This document shows positions 17,237 to 25,824 of a stretch of DNA of 64,000 nucleotides, piece by piece. Source of the DNA: Desertibacillus haloalkaliphilus (lineage in GTDB: Bacteria > Bacillota > Bacilli > Bacillales > KJ1-10-99); assembly GCF_019039105.1 (NCBI RefSeq), contig NZ_JAHPIV010000002.1, positions 268,253 through 332,252 on the forward strand. Direction: 5' to 3'. Position numbers and translations under genes: made by a program. The notes beneath the pieces are model-generated. The model worked only from the letters and a program-made list of their open reading frames with translations, searched no databases and was not told the origin of the DNA. The stretch's first letter is position 1. Each line of letters begins with the position of its first letter.

Positions 17237-18457
17237 ATGAGAGGAAAGGGGTCTTCGTCATTATTAATCGTTGTCCTTGGCTTACTGCCTTTTGTTATGG
17301 TGCTTGGAAATTCAATGCTCATTCCGATCTTACCGAATATGCAGGAGGACATGAATATTACATCATTTCAGAGTGGCTTAATTCTTACTGTTTTTTCAAT
17401 ACCGGCCGCGTTAATGATTCCAATTATTGGTTTTCTTTCTGATCGAATAGGTCGAAAGATTGTGGTGATCGTTTCGTTAAGTCTAGTTGTTATTGGCAGT
17501 ATCCTCTCTGCACTTGCAGGGACAATGACCTCAGGAGATTCAGCGTTTCAGTTAGTACTAGTTAGCAGGGTGATTCAAGGCATTGGAGCAGGAGGGACAG
17601 CGCCTCTAGCCATGGTCATGATTGCTGATTTATTTGAAGGCAAGGTTCGGAGTAAAGCTCTAGGATCCATTGAGGTTTTTAATGGCATTGCCAAAGTCAT
17701 TAGCCCGATCTTAGGGGCATTAGCAGCCATCTATTTTTGGTATAGTGCGTTCTATTTATATAGCACCGTCGCTCTTATCGTCTGTTTATGTATATGGTTT
17801 TTTATTGAGGAGGGTGAGGGTCGAAAAAGTAAAGAACGGATACCTGTTTACATGAAAAGGATGATCCATGTACTCAAGCGTGAGTTTCATTGGCTGATGC
17901 CAGTTTTTATAGCGGGAGGCATTGGGTTGTTTTTATTATTTGGTATGCTGTTTTATTTATCCTATGAAATCGAACGTATTTTTCAAATGGATGGATTTTT
18001 AAAAGGAAGTTTTTTTGCGATTCCACTTGGTGCTTTAACGATTGTTTCATTTTGGACAGGAAGGCAGATTGGGAGCGATATTGAAAAAGGTAAACGTTTT
18101 ATGTTTTTAGGATTATCGATCCTATCGATCGGATTTGCTTGCTTAATCTTTTTCCATCAGTTGTATTATTTAATTTTGTTTTTAACGATCGCTTCCATTG
18201 GCTTGGGTTTATTTTTGCCATGTGCCAATACATTAATTACGTCTTCTGTTGACCAAAATGAACGAGGGTTAATTGTTTCCTTTTATGGAATGGTTCGTTT
18301 TCTAGGGGTTGCTTTAGGGCCAATGGTTTTTAGCCTTTGGATGGAAGCGGTCGTGGATATGTTTATTAAGTCATTGGTTCTGATTATCATTGTTGCTACT
18401 TGGAACTATTTTGTATTGTTCCCAAAGCCAGCTCAGCGTGTTCATACAAATAAGTAA
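17237..18457 (+). CDS. MFS transporter, multidrug exporter type
   Basis: A 406-aa major facilitator with about 12 transmembrane helices. The motif-A loop GFLSDRIGRKIV lies between helices 2 and 3, and the helix-5 region GGTAPLAMVMIADLF-like fits proton-driven drug exporters. GGAAGGGG precedes ATG 17237. It stands alone between yqfZ and the DUF1002 gene. I cannot name the substrate; a B. subtilis YmfD-like metabolite exporter is one possibility. Confidence 0.8.
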   Translation: MRGKGSSSLLIVVLGLLPFVMVLGNSMLIPILPNMQEDMNITSFQSGLILTVFSIPAALMIPIIGFLSDRIGRKIVVIVSLSLVVIGSILSALAGTMTSGDSAFQLVLVSRVIQGIGAGGTAPLAMVMIADLFEGKVRSKALGSIEVFNGIAKVISPILGALAAIYFWYSAFYLYSTVALIVCLCIWFFIEEGEGRKSKERIPVYMKRMIHVLKREFHWLMPVFIAGGIGLFLLFGMLFYLSYEIERIFQMDGFLKGSFFAIPLGALTIVSFWTGRQIGSDIEKGKRFMFLGLSILSIGFACLIFFHQLYYLILFLTIASIGLGLFLPCANTLITSSVDQNERGLIVSFYGMVRFLGVALGPMVFSLWMEAVVDMFIKSLVLIIIVATWNYFVLFPKPAQRVHTNK

Positions 18458-18548
18458 ATAGCCCCTTTTCTTTTTTTATGAAATCGAGTTAGATAACATT
18501 AATAGCTAAAATAATACCTTCATTAAGGGTAAGGAGCATGAGGCAAAG

Positions 18549-19406
18549 ATGATAAAGATATTCATTCTTTTAGTGCTTAGTTTATTGACACCGATAAGTG
18601 TACTTGCAGACGCAGCCCCGGGAGATGTCATTGTTACATTAGGGGAGAGCTTGACAGCGGAGCAAGAGCAGCAACTTCTTGAGGAGATGAATGTCGGTGA
18701 GGATGTTGAAAAGATCTATGTGACCAATGACGAAGAGCACCATTATTTAGGTGACTATATCAGCCCTGCACAAATTGGAACTCGGGCGCTTTCTTCATCA
18801 AAAATAACACTCGCTCGCTCGGGAGCAGGTTTGCAAGTTGATACGAATAACATTACTTGGGTTTCTGAAGGAATGTATGCTAATGCGTTAGTAACTGCTG
18901 GGGTAAAGGACGCAGAGATTTATGTTACTGCACCTTTTCCTGTGTCAGGGACTGCTGCATTAACAGGATTAATTAAAGCGTATGAAGTTACAGCAGAGAT
19001 TGAAATTCCTGAAGAGCAAAAGCAGGTCGCCAATGAGGAGCTAGTTCGTACAGGTGAGTTAGCCGATAGCATTGGTACAGAGCAAGCCACAGAGCTCATG
19101 ACTAGGATTAAGGAAGAAATGGCAAGGCAACCAGTAGAAACAGAAGAAGATTTGCGTGATTTAATTACGAGGGTTGCTGAGGAATTAGGTATTACTTTGA
19201 CTGAAGAAGAATTGAATGGGTTAGTTTCATTGTTTAATCGTATGAAGGATTTAAACATTGATTGGGATCAAGTACAAAATCAAATCGGAAAGATTAGAGA
19301 TAATCTCGGTGAGTTTTTAAATCGTGAGGAAACACAGACATTTATCGCGAGTCTACTCGATGTGATTAACCAATTAATTGAAACCATAAAAGGATGGTTT
19401 AGGTAG
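18549..19406 (+). CDS. Secreted DUF1002 protein (YpuA-like)
   Basis: A 285-aa exported protein. The first 20 residues form a signal peptide (FILLVLSLLTPISVLADA) with cleavage likely after ADA. The body carries the DUF1002 landmarks AAPGDVIVTLGESLT, GTRALSSSKITLARSGAGL and NALVTAGVKDAEIYVTAP. It has a helical C-terminal part. B. subtilis YpuA is the known relative; its molecular role is unclear. No operon partner is evident. Confidence 0.85.
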   Translation: MIKIFILLVLSLLTPISVLADAAPGDVIVTLGESLTAEQEQQLLEEMNVGEDVEKIYVTNDEEHHYLGDYISPAQIGTRALSSSKITLARSGAGLQVDTNNITWVSEGMYANALVTAGVKDAEIYVTAPFPVSGTAALTGLIKAYEVTAEIEIPEEQKQVANEELVRTGELADSIGTEQATELMTRIKEEMARQPVETEEDLRDLITRVAEELGITLTEEELNGLVSLFNRMKDLNIDWDQVQNQIGKIRDNLGEFLNREETQTFIASLLDVINQLIETIKGWFR

Positions 19407-19543
19407 TTGATCGGGCGACATTCATCCTGTTCAGTCATCAATGCCATAGTGAAAGTTTATGTATAAGCCCATTTCACTTGCTTTGAGGTAGTTTGTGCGT
19501 TGTTAGCATAAGATAGTGCGAGAGTTAGATAAAATTGCTTTGG

Positions 19544-19585
19544 GGCTGTTCTAAAGGTAAAATCACTTTAAGAACAGCCTTTTTT
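19544..19585 (+). terminator. Rho-independent terminator 140 bp after the DUF1002 gene
   Basis: GGCTGTTCT (19544-19552) pairs with AGAACAGCC (19571-19579), with an AAAG/CTTT inner pair and a T6 tail. The distance from the preceding stop is long; I see no other gene between 19407 and 19544. Confidence 0.8.
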
Positions 19586-19606
19586 GTTGATGAACACATT
19601 CTTTCG

Positions 19607-19729
19607 TTATACAGTTGTTGTCTTAGTCGTAACATGTATGTACGTACAAATGTCTGATTCATGATTTTTGTCTTGTAGACGGTGGCTCGTTCTGGTATGT
19701 TTCTTTTGAATTGTCTTTTTTTTCATCAT
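19607..19729 (-). CDS. Possible 40-aa basic small protein
   Basis: A minus-strand frame begins with MMKKKTIQKKHTRTSHRL and ends at 19607. GAGGTGAATC lies at ideal spacing before the ATG at 19729. The product is strongly basic with no membrane segment. The ribosome binding site is the only good support; there is no terminator on this strand, and no family was recognised. The rest of 19407-19823 holds the terminator and nothing else I can identify. Confidence 0.3.
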   Translation of the reverse strand: MMKKKTIQKKHTRTSHRLQDKNHESDICTYIHVTTKTTTV

Positions 19730-19823
19730 GATTCACCTCAAGGAATAGTTTTTCCAGTTTCGTTACTTTTATCAATGTTATTCGTATAGATAAAAAGAAA
19801 AGTAGGTTAAGGGGGGTTAAACA

Positions 19824-20456
19824 TTGGAAGTACTATCGATTGCAAGCGTTGGTTTTCTTGTAGTTGGTTTAGGAACATTATTTTTAATTGGTGAGCTACT
19901 CGTAAGGGCGAAAGGGCTATTTGCATTGCTTGGTGTAGGGTTGATGTCTGTTTATTTTTCCTACCATATTGCAGATGGAGCATGGGGGCTATGGATCGTT
20001 CTTTTATATATTGTCGGTCTCATTTTAATCATTGTCGACGGAAAAGTGATTAATGATGGCACGGTTGCTGCTTTAGGTGTTGTACTGATGATTGTCGGGA
20101 TTGCGATTCCGGCTCCGAACCTAGTGTATGGGATCCTCGTCTCAATGGGGCTAGTTATTGGCGGGTTTAGTGCTGCATTATTTTTAAAGGTGTTTCCTTC
20201 GCGCAACCTCTGGTCAAAAATGACGTTAAGAGACCAATTGACATCAGAGCAGGGGTACAACTCGATTAACGAGGATTACACATCACTGATAGGAAGAGAT
20301 GGGAAAACCATCACACCGTTTCGACCGATCGGTACAGTTGAAATTGATGGAGATCATTATAGTGCCACAAGTGAGAGCCACTGGCTAGATGCGAATGTGT
20401 CTGTTGAAGTCACTGCTGTGGATGGGACTAGAATTGTGGTCAAAAAGAAAGAATAG
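19824..20456 (+). CDS. NfeD-family membrane protein
   Basis: A 210-aa protein with four or five transmembrane helices (about 5-125), then a soluble C-terminal beta-rich OB-fold-like domain (about 145-208: SLIGRDGKTITPFRPIG ... VSVEVTAVDGTRIVV). This is the NfeD plan; such proteins usually work with a flotillin/SPFH partner at membrane microdomains. No flotillin gene is nearby. The start is TTG 19824 with GGGGGG 8 nt upstream. Confidence 0.82.
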   Translation: MEVLSIASVGFLVVGLGTLFLIGELLVRAKGLFALLGVGLMSVYFSYHIADGAWGLWIVLLYIVGLILIIVDGKVINDGTVAALGVVLMIVGIAIPAPNLVYGILVSMGLVIGGFSAALFLKVFPSRNLWSKMTLRDQLTSEQGYNSINEDYTSLIGRDGKTITPFRPIGTVEIDGDHYSATSESHWLDANVSVEVTAVDGTRIVVKKKE

Positions 20457-20474
20457 GTACATAATATACACGTA

Positions 20475-20505
20475 AGGGGGTGTCCAAAGACACCCCCTAT
20501 TTTTA
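20475..20505 (+). terminator. Terminator after the NfeD-family gene
   Basis: A perfect 10-bp stem, AGGGGGTGTC with GACACCCCCT, has a 4-nt loop (CAAA) and an ATTTTTAA tail. Confidence 0.93.
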
Positions 20506-20541
20506 ATCGGATTGTGGTAAAAGCAGTAACGTGATAATAAG

Positions 20542-21321
20542 CTATTGTTGCATGCGAGATTTTGGTTTAGGTACTTTTTTTACAATTAAATTTAACATCA
20601 CAATCGCGATAGCCCAATAAATCGTGAATGAGAAAGGAAGATAGATTCTTAAAGCATCCGTAATTCCAAAAAGCGTCGTTGGTAATGTAACTGCATATGC
20701 CGATAGTATCCATAATTGTTTGTAGGAAAGCTTCACTTGTGCTGATTTTCGAACAATAAATCCAATTAATGATAATGCAACAATCCCAATAAACTTTAAT
20801 GCTGTGACAAATAAGTACATGAGAAACAGAACAAGTGCAATAATAATTGGCATCAGCTCAGAAACAGTTGCAGCAATTGCTTCAGTCTCAGTTTTTGTTA
20901 ATGAAAGGTTCCCAAAATCTTGGTAACGAAGTTGTTGTGGGACGCCATCTGTAACTAATATTGCTTCGTGTTGCAATAGCGCAAATGCTTGCTCATATTC
21001 TTGGACGTTGGCTAGAGTAATCGTGCCAGTTGTATCAAATATAAAAGTGCCGTCCGCGGTTTCATCAATCATTGGTTCATCACTTTTTGAAGTTAACGTT
21101 CCATTAACAAATTCAAAATCAGGAACGTCTTGTTCGAGAGCTTGTTGAAACTGGTTAACTCCTTGGGTGAATGAGGTAGCGACATTTATACCCGCTGGTA
21201 AGGATACGATGGCCATCATTACAAAGATATATAATATGGTTTTACCTATCCCTTGAAAGCGGAATATTGCGATATCCTTAGGTGAATATAGGCTTTTAAA
21301 AAATTGTGTGAAGACGTTCAT
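20542..21321 (-). CDS. yqgB: YqgB-like membrane protein (DUF1189)
   Basis: A 259-aa integral membrane protein. One helix lies near the N terminus after SLYSPKDIAIFRFQGIGK, the DUF1189 signature. A long extracytoplasmic domain follows (about 50-155), then four helices near the C terminus. I chose ATG 21321, which has AAAGGAGC at ideal spacing; the 11-codon upstream extension contains that ribosome binding site. Position next to yqgC/sodA matches B. subtilis yqgB. Function unknown. Confidence 0.82.
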   Translation of the reverse strand: MNVFTQFFKSLYSPKDIAIFRFQGIGKTILYIFVMMAIVSLPAGINVATSFTQGVNQFQQALEQDVPDFEFVNGTLTSKSDEPMIDETADGTFIFDTTGTITLANVQEYEQAFALLQHEAILVTDGVPQQLRYQDFGNLSLTKTETEAIAATVSELMPIIIALVLFLMYLFVTALKFIGIVALSLIGFIVRKSAQVKLSYKQLWILSAYAVTLPTTLFGITDALRIYLPFSFTIYWAIAIVMLNLIVKKVPKPKSRMQQ

Positions 21322-21537
21322 GATTAAGCTCCTTTGTATGTATGTTCCTTTCATTTCAGTTGTATTTTATCGGATAACTGTCATAAGGACAAGCACAACA
21401 ATGAAATCAATGGGTTTAAATTCATGATTCAGGAAAATACTAAAAGGGAATTTCAATCGTTTGTGGCACTTGGTGAATACCGTTCATTATGAGTACAAAT
21501 CTGTTTTTATTTAAAGAGACATTCAAAAATAAAAATC

Positions 21538-21591
21538 TTAATAAAATCTTTACAAATGATTAACAAATACTCAATAATAAACAAGTATGCT
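21538..21591 (+). promoter_or_regulatory. Probable PhoP box and -10 element upstream of the Na+/phosphate symporter
   Basis: Four hexamers sit at exact 11-bp steps: TTAATA (21538), TTTACA (21549), TTAACA (21560) and TCAATA (21571). This matches the Bacillus PhoP box (TTAACA-like repeats 11 bp apart). A TATGCT -10 candidate lies at 21586-21591, 9 bp after the last repeat. It precedes a phosphate symporter, so activation during phosphate starvation is a sound inference. Confidence 0.65.
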
Positions 21592-21649
21592 TGTAGAGGT
21601 TTGTCGAAACAGGTTTTATTATCTACATTTTTTGAAGGGATGAGAAGAA

Positions 21650-23278
21650 TTGGATTTACAAACGTTGCTTTTTATGTTTTTTGGAGGTCTTGGGATCTTC
21701 CTATTTGGGATTAAGTCTATGGGGGACGGCCTTCAAAAAGTGGCCGGCGATCGGATGAGAGACATTTTAGATCGTTTTACTAGTAATCCTATTATGGGGG
21801 TTCTTGCTGGTATTGTTGTAACGATCTTGTTACAAACAAGTACAGGCACAACCGTTTTAACCATCGGTTTAGTAAATGCAGGTTTTATGAATTTACAGCA
21901 AGCCATCGGGGTAATTATGGGAGCGAATATCGGTACTACTGTAACAGCTTTTATCATCGGTATTAAAATATCGGCCTATTCGTTACCGATTATTGCGGTT
22001 GGTGTATTTTTACTATTCTTCTTTAAAAATAAAAAGGTTAACAATTATGGACAAGTCATTTTTGGGTTTGGTGCCCTCTTTTATGGTTTAAATTTAATGG
22101 GAGACGGGATGAAACCGTTACGTGAATTGCAAGCTTTTACTGACTTTACAATTAGTATGAGTGACAATCCTATTCTAGGGGTTGTGATTGGTACTGTATT
22201 TACAGTAGCGGTCCAAAGTTCGTCTGCATCTATTGGGTTATTGCAGCAATTATATGCCCAAGGAGCAATGGATTTAACTGCAGCACTACCTGTTTTATTT
22301 GGGGATAACATCGGTACAACGATAACTGCAGTACTCGCAGCGATGGGAGCATCAATAGCCGCTAAGCGAGCTGCGTTAACACATGTTATCTTTAACATTA
22401 TTGGAACAATTATCGTCTTATCGATATTACCACTCTATATGCGCTTTGTCGCCTTTATCAAAGATGCACTAGAGCTAAATCCGGAAATGACAATCGCCTT
22501 TGCGCATGGGATTTTTAATGTCTCGAATACATTAATACAATTGCCATTTGTGGCGGTATTAGCTTTAATTGTGACGAAGCTTATCCCAGGGCAAGATTCA
22601 GCCGTTGAATATAAAGCCAAGCATTTGGATGAACGTTTTATTCAACAGTCATCATCGATTGCATTAGGACAAGCTGAAAAAGAAGTACTACGAATGGGTG
22701 AACTTGCAGAAAAAGGATTACAAGAAGCAGCGTTATATTTAAAAACGAACCAAAAGAAACATGGAGAGATGATTCCACAGTTTGAGGATGCAATTAATAA
22801 TCTAGATCGTAAAATTACAGAATACCTTGTGCAGATTTCAGCTAGTTCACTATCAGAGTTTGACTCCAAGAAGCATTCAATGTTGATGAATACCGTTCGT
22901 GACCTTGAACGGATTGGAGACCATATGGAAAACTTGATGGAGCTCGTGGATTATCAAATATCAAATAAGGTTAAATTATCAGATGAAGCGATGGAAGATC
23001 TAGATGAAATGTTTATTTTAACAATTTCAACGATTCAACAAGCAGTAAAGGCGCTTGAGAATGGTGATACAGAAGAAGCAGAAGCGGTTGTGAAGAAAGA
23101 AGAAGCCATTGATAAAATGGAGAGAAAACTTCGCAAGCAACACATCGTACGTCTAAACAATGGGGAATGCACAGGCTCTGCTGGTATCGTTTTTGTTGAT
23201 ATCGTAAGTAATCTTGAGCGTATTGGCGACCACGCTGTGAATATCGCTGAAGCTGTCATTGGTGAAGAAGACTGGTAA
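21650..23278 (+). CDS. Na+/phosphate symporter, NptA/YjbB type with PhoU-like C terminus
   Basis: A 542-aa protein. Residues 1-310 form the Na/Pi cotransporter membrane part with the two inverted QS/T repeats: LLQTSTGTTVLTIGLVNAG near residue 62 and VQSSSASIGLLQQL near residue 188. Each is followed by a GANIGTT or GDNIGTT motif. Residues about 340-540 form a PhoU-like helical bundle (RDLERIGDHMENL and NLERIGDHAVNIAEAV). It imports phosphate with sodium. The start is TTG 21650 with AAGGGATGAG upstream. A PhoP box precedes it. Confidence 0.92.
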   Translation: MDLQTLLFMFFGGLGIFLFGIKSMGDGLQKVAGDRMRDILDRFTSNPIMGVLAGIVVTILLQTSTGTTVLTIGLVNAGFMNLQQAIGVIMGANIGTTVTAFIIGIKISAYSLPIIAVGVFLLFFFKNKKVNNYGQVIFGFGALFYGLNLMGDGMKPLRELQAFTDFTISMSDNPILGVVIGTVFTVAVQSSSASIGLLQQLYAQGAMDLTAALPVLFGDNIGTTITAVLAAMGASIAAKRAALTHVIFNIIGTIIVLSILPLYMRFVAFIKDALELNPEMTIAFAHGIFNVSNTLIQLPFVAVLALIVTKLIPGQDSAVEYKAKHLDERFIQQSSSIALGQAEKEVLRMGELAEKGLQEAALYLKTNQKKHGEMIPQFEDAINNLDRKITEYLVQISASSLSEFDSKKHSMLMNTVRDLERIGDHMENLMELVDYQISNKVKLSDEAMEDLDEMFILTISTIQQAVKALENGDTEEAEAVVKKEEAIDKMERKLRKQHIVRLNNGECTGSAGIVFVDIVSNLERIGDHAVNIAEAVIGEEDW

Positions 23279-23285
23279 ACAAAAC

Positions 23286-23327
23286 GCAAGAGAGGTGGGC
23301 TTAACAGGCTCCCTCCTTGCTTTTTTT
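23286..23327 (+). terminator. Terminator after the phosphate symporter gene
   Basis: GCAAGAGAGG pairs with CCTCCTTGC with one bulge, then a T7 tail at 23321-23327. Confidence 0.8.
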
Positions 23328-23360
23328 ACATGTATTCAAAAATAGGAAGGGGCAGGTTTT

Positions 23361-23849
23361 GTGGATGCTTTGATTTTATTAATCACTTTTATCTGTTTTA
23401 TCGCTGCATTTATTGGTATCATCTATCCCATTATCCCAACAGTGATTTTTGTAGGATTGGCTTATGTTATCTATGGTCTCTATTTTGGTTTTCAGGCGCT
23501 CTCGGTCACGTTTTGGGTCATTCAAATCATATTGATTTTAAGTTTGTTGGCAGCAGATTTCATTAGTAACTTAGTAACGATTAAAAAATTTGGAGGATCG
23601 AATGCAGCGATTTGGGGGAGTACGATCGGCCTAGTCTTTGGACCGTTTGTGATTCCGGTCGCTGGGTTGTTTTTAGGAGCAATCATCGGGGCAATTTTAG
23701 CCGAACTAGTTGTTCACCGGCGTCCATTAGGTCCGGCTGTCAAAATCGGGATAGGGTCACTGGTAGGCTTTCTCGGCGGGGCCTTTTTAAAAGGATTACT
23801 ATTGGTGGTCAGTATGTTATATTTTATTTTCGCTCATTTTGTATCGTGA
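23361..23849 (+). CDS. yqgC: YqgC-like membrane protein (DUF456)
   Basis: A 162-aa membrane protein with four to five hydrophobic segments and glycine-rich helices (GLFLGAIIGAILAEL, GSLVGFLGGAFLKG). The DUF456 pattern IIYPIIPTVIFVGLAY near residue 22 is clear. GTG 23361 has GGAAGGGGCAGG in front. It corresponds to B. subtilis yqgC beside yqgB and sodA. Function unknown. Confidence 0.82.
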   Translation: MDALILLITFICFIAAFIGIIYPIIPTVIFVGLAYVIYGLYFGFQALSVTFWVIQIILILSLLAADFISNLVTIKKFGGSNAAIWGSTIGLVFGPFVIPVAGLFLGAIIGAILAELVVHRRPLGPAVKIGIGSLVGFLGGAFLKGLLLVVSMLYFIFAHFVS

Positions 23850-23959
23850 GTATCCGGATAGTTGTAGGCTCCAGTAGGGAATTGCAGCCTTTTATTGATT
23901 TATAGTATTGACAATGTTGGAACCCTTTGATAATATAAAAAATGTCTTTAGACAAGTAT

Positions 23960-24034
23960 TCCACAGTAGCTCAGTGGTAGAGCTATCGGCTGTTAACCGA
24001 TCGGTCGCAGGTTCGAATCCTGCCTGTGGAGCCA
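23960..24034 (+). tRNA. tRNA-Asn (GTT)
   Basis: A 75-nt cloverleaf with CCA encoded. The acceptor TCCACAG pairs with CTGTGGA, and the anticodon GTT is at 23992-23994 in a 7-nt loop. The T-loop TTCGAAT is present. First of a five-tRNA cluster. Confidence 0.97.
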
Positions 24035-24038
24035 TTTT

Positions 24039-24115
24039 GGCGGTGTAGCTCAGCTGGCTAGAGCGTACGGTTCATACCCGTGAGGTCGGGGGTTCGATCC
24101 CCTCCGCCGCTACCA
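24039..24115 (+). tRNA. tRNA-Met (CAT), elongator type
   Basis: A 77-nt cloverleaf with CCA encoded. The acceptor GGCGGTG pairs with CGCCGCT (G1-U72 wobble), so it lacks the unpaired position 1-72 of initiator tRNA. The anticodon CAT lies in loop TTCATAC without the three G-C pairs of an initiator. Confidence 0.93.
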
Positions 24116-24122
24116 AATTGAT

Positions 24123-24199
24123 GGCGACTGTGGCGAAGTGGTTAACGCACCGGATTGTGGCTCCGGCATTCGTGGGTTCGATTCCCATCAGTCGCCCCA
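24123..24199 (+). tRNA. tRNA-His (GTG)
   Basis: The eight-pair acceptor GGCGACTG/CAGTCGCC includes the extra G-1:C73 pair unique to tRNA-His. The anticodon GTG is in loop TTGTGGC. CCA is encoded. Confidence 0.97.
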
Positions 24200-24201
24200 T
24201 T

Positions 24202-24278
24202 GGACCCTTAGCTCAGTTGGTTAGAGCTGACGGCTCATAACCGTCCGGTCGTAGGTTCGAGTCCTACAGGGTCCACCA
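24202..24278 (+). tRNA. tRNA with CAT anticodon, likely tRNA-Ile2 (or second Met)
   Basis: The acceptor GGACCCT pairs with AGGGTCC, and the anticodon CAT is in loop CTCATAA. CCA is encoded. Its body resembles the lysidine-modified tRNA-Ile2 (GGnCCnTTAGCTCAGT start) more than the tRNA-Met next to it. The final identity depends on TilS recognition, so Met cannot be excluded. Confidence 0.8.
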
Positions 24279-24294
24279 ATATGATTTATAACTA

Positions 24295-24387
24295 GGAGGA
24301 ATACCCAAGTCTGGCTGAAGGGATCGGTCTTGAAAACCGACAGGCGGGTCAAACCGCGCGGGGGTTCGAATCCCTCTTCCTCCGCCA
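24295..24387 (+). tRNA. tRNA-Ser (TGA)
   Basis: A 93-nt class II tRNA with a long variable arm. The acceptor GGAGGAA pairs with TTCCTCC, the anticodon TGA is in loop CTTGAAA, and CCA is encoded. Last of the cluster. Confidence 0.96.
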
Positions 24388-24401
24388 TAACGATACATAC
24401 T

Positions 24402-24438
24402 AACGATGTTTGTGTTACAACACAAACATCGTTTTTTT
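24402..24438 (+). terminator. Terminator of the tRNA cluster
   Basis: A long stem of about 13-15 bp, AACGATGTTTGTGT with ACACAAACATCGTT, is followed by a T8 tail. Confidence 0.93.
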
Positions 24439-24480
24439 TGATGGTATAGGGACGGAGTGCCCGAACAAGGAAGAGTATTA

Positions 24481-24618
24481 GTGAATAAAGCTTACTCACT
24501 ACCGCCTTTGGTTGGAGTTTTGTGGTGGGCACCGGGGAAGGCTAGAGATTCGAGGAGTAAGGATCCTTCCCAAGGGTGCGCCAGCAAAGGAGGTGTTCAA
24601 CGAGTAGGCTTTATTTAC
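24481..24618. ncRNA. Strongly foldable 138-nt element of unknown class
   Basis: The ends 24481-24497 and 24602-24618 pair over 17 uninterrupted positions, two of them G-U. Further stems nest inside: ACC plus CCTTTG (24501-24510) with CAAAGG plus GGT (24585-24594). Then comes 24527-24533 with 24575-24582 (one bulge), and GGGAAGG (24535-24541) with CCTTCCC (24565-24571), leaving a 23-nt apical loop. It matches none of tmRNA, RNase P, SRP, 6S or a riboswitch that I can recall. Strand and promoter are not evident. A 67-codon frame crosses it but has no proper ribosome binding site. A MITE-like element is the alternative. Confidence 0.4.
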
Positions 24619-24708
24619 CCCGCTTTTGATTCAGTATATGAACGGTACACTGAAGGATAATAAGTCTGTTCAAACAAGAAAGCCCTTTGATTCTAGATGT
24701 TGTTCACA

Positions 24709-25542
24709 TTAAGAGGGAAGAACAGGTGTATCTCTTAAAAAGATCCAAACAAAAATTCCGGCAACGATGCAATAAAAGGCAAAATAGGTCAGCTTGGCAT
24801 TCGTTAGCATGGCCATTAGCCATTTGATACCAACAATGGCAAACGCGAATGAAGCAGCAAATGCGATTGAAACTTCAACCCACATGCCATTATGAAAGAA
24901 GTTCGATAACTCGGGTAGTTTTAGTACTGTGATTCCAGCGATAACTGGTATCGATAACAGAAATGAATAGCGAACAGCAGTTTCTTTTGCTAATCCAGAC
25001 CATAGAGCAACGATAAGTGTACTGCCTGCACGTGAGATTCCCGGTATGACAGCGAGTGCTTGTCCGATGCCGACAATTATTCCATCTTTCCAGGTCATAT
25101 TTTTCACAGTTCTTGTCCCAGGTGAAATTCCGTGTTCAATTAAAATAAGAAAAATTCCTGTAACAATTAATGAGGCACCGATCGTTGCTGTGTTAGTGAT
25201 GCGATCATCGACAATCTCTTCAATCCCTTTGCCTACCACCATGGTCACTATGGTAGCGAGAATAATAAACCATCCAAACCGATAGTTGCTATAGTGAGCA
25301 TTGCTTTTCTTCCGTAAATAAGTAAAGAAATCCTTGGTTATTGCAACAACGTCTCTCCAAAAAAAACAAATAACGGCAAGTAAAGATGCAAAATGAAGAA
25401 AAACTTCAAAAACTAATGGCTCGTTTTTTGCCTCAATTCCAAGTAGTTTTTCAGTCAAAATTAAATGAGCAGAACTAGATATCGGTAAAAATTCTGATAA
25501 CCCTTGGATAATTCCAATGATTAAGGCTTCAAACCAGGTCAA
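24709..25542 (-). CDS. uppP: Undecaprenyl-diphosphatase UppP (BacA)
   Basis: A membrane phosphatase that recycles undecaprenyl diphosphate to the lipid carrier for peptidoglycan and teichoic acid; it also confers bacitracin resistance. Motif 1, IIQGLSEFLPISSSAHL, follows the first helix; motif 2 is PGISRAGSTLIVALWSGL. About 8 transmembrane helices. I chose TTG 25542 (TWFEALI start), which follows GTGGGGGG and matches the family N terminus; the ATG eight codons upstream has no ribosome binding site. Product 277 aa. Confidence 0.93.
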   Translation of the reverse strand: MTWFEALIIGIIQGLSEFLPISSSAHLILTEKLLGIEAKNEPLVFEVFLHFASLLAVICFFWRDVVAITKDFFTYLRKKSNAHYSNYRFGWFIILATIVTMVVGKGIEEIVDDRITNTATIGASLIVTGIFLILIEHGISPGTRTVKNMTWKDGIIVGIGQALAVIPGISRAGSTLIVALWSGLAKETAVRYSFLLSIPVIAGITVLKLPELSNFFHNGMWVEVSIAFAASFAFAIVGIKWLMAMLTNAKLTYFAFYCIVAGIFVWIFLRDTPVLPS

Positions 25543-25824
25543 ATGAACCCCCCACTTCCTATACATACGTTCGTATCCATATGTATGGCAGGGGTAGCAA
25601 AGATATGCTAAAAAAATGGTTTAACTTTTTGTTGAAATGGGTAGTTTATCAATAGAATTATCCTGCTAGAAATAACTTCCACAGTCCTGTGCTTTCTAAT
25701 TGAAAGTTAAGATTATTTTTGGTATGGTATTACTTGAGAAACTTAGTAAACTTTTCTGTTGCTTATATTTGTTTACTTTTTCTGGGGGATCTCCCTCAAA
25801 TCACTTTTAGGAGGAGAATGACTT

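Noticed and set aside
24221..24532. Minus-strand frame across tRNA-Ile2/Met and tRNA-Ser with EGFEPPRGL and CRTRTYD strings
   Set aside because: It is the antisense translation of tRNA genes, a well-known false protein.
24457..24660. 67-codon plus-strand frame over the foldable element
   Set aside because: GTG start touches a weak GGA site with no spacing; composition follows the stem structure rather than coding pattern.
25567..25824. PerR or Fur box before sodA
   Set aside because: No 7-1-7 TTATAAT-type palindrome found; only small AT-rich inverted repeats.
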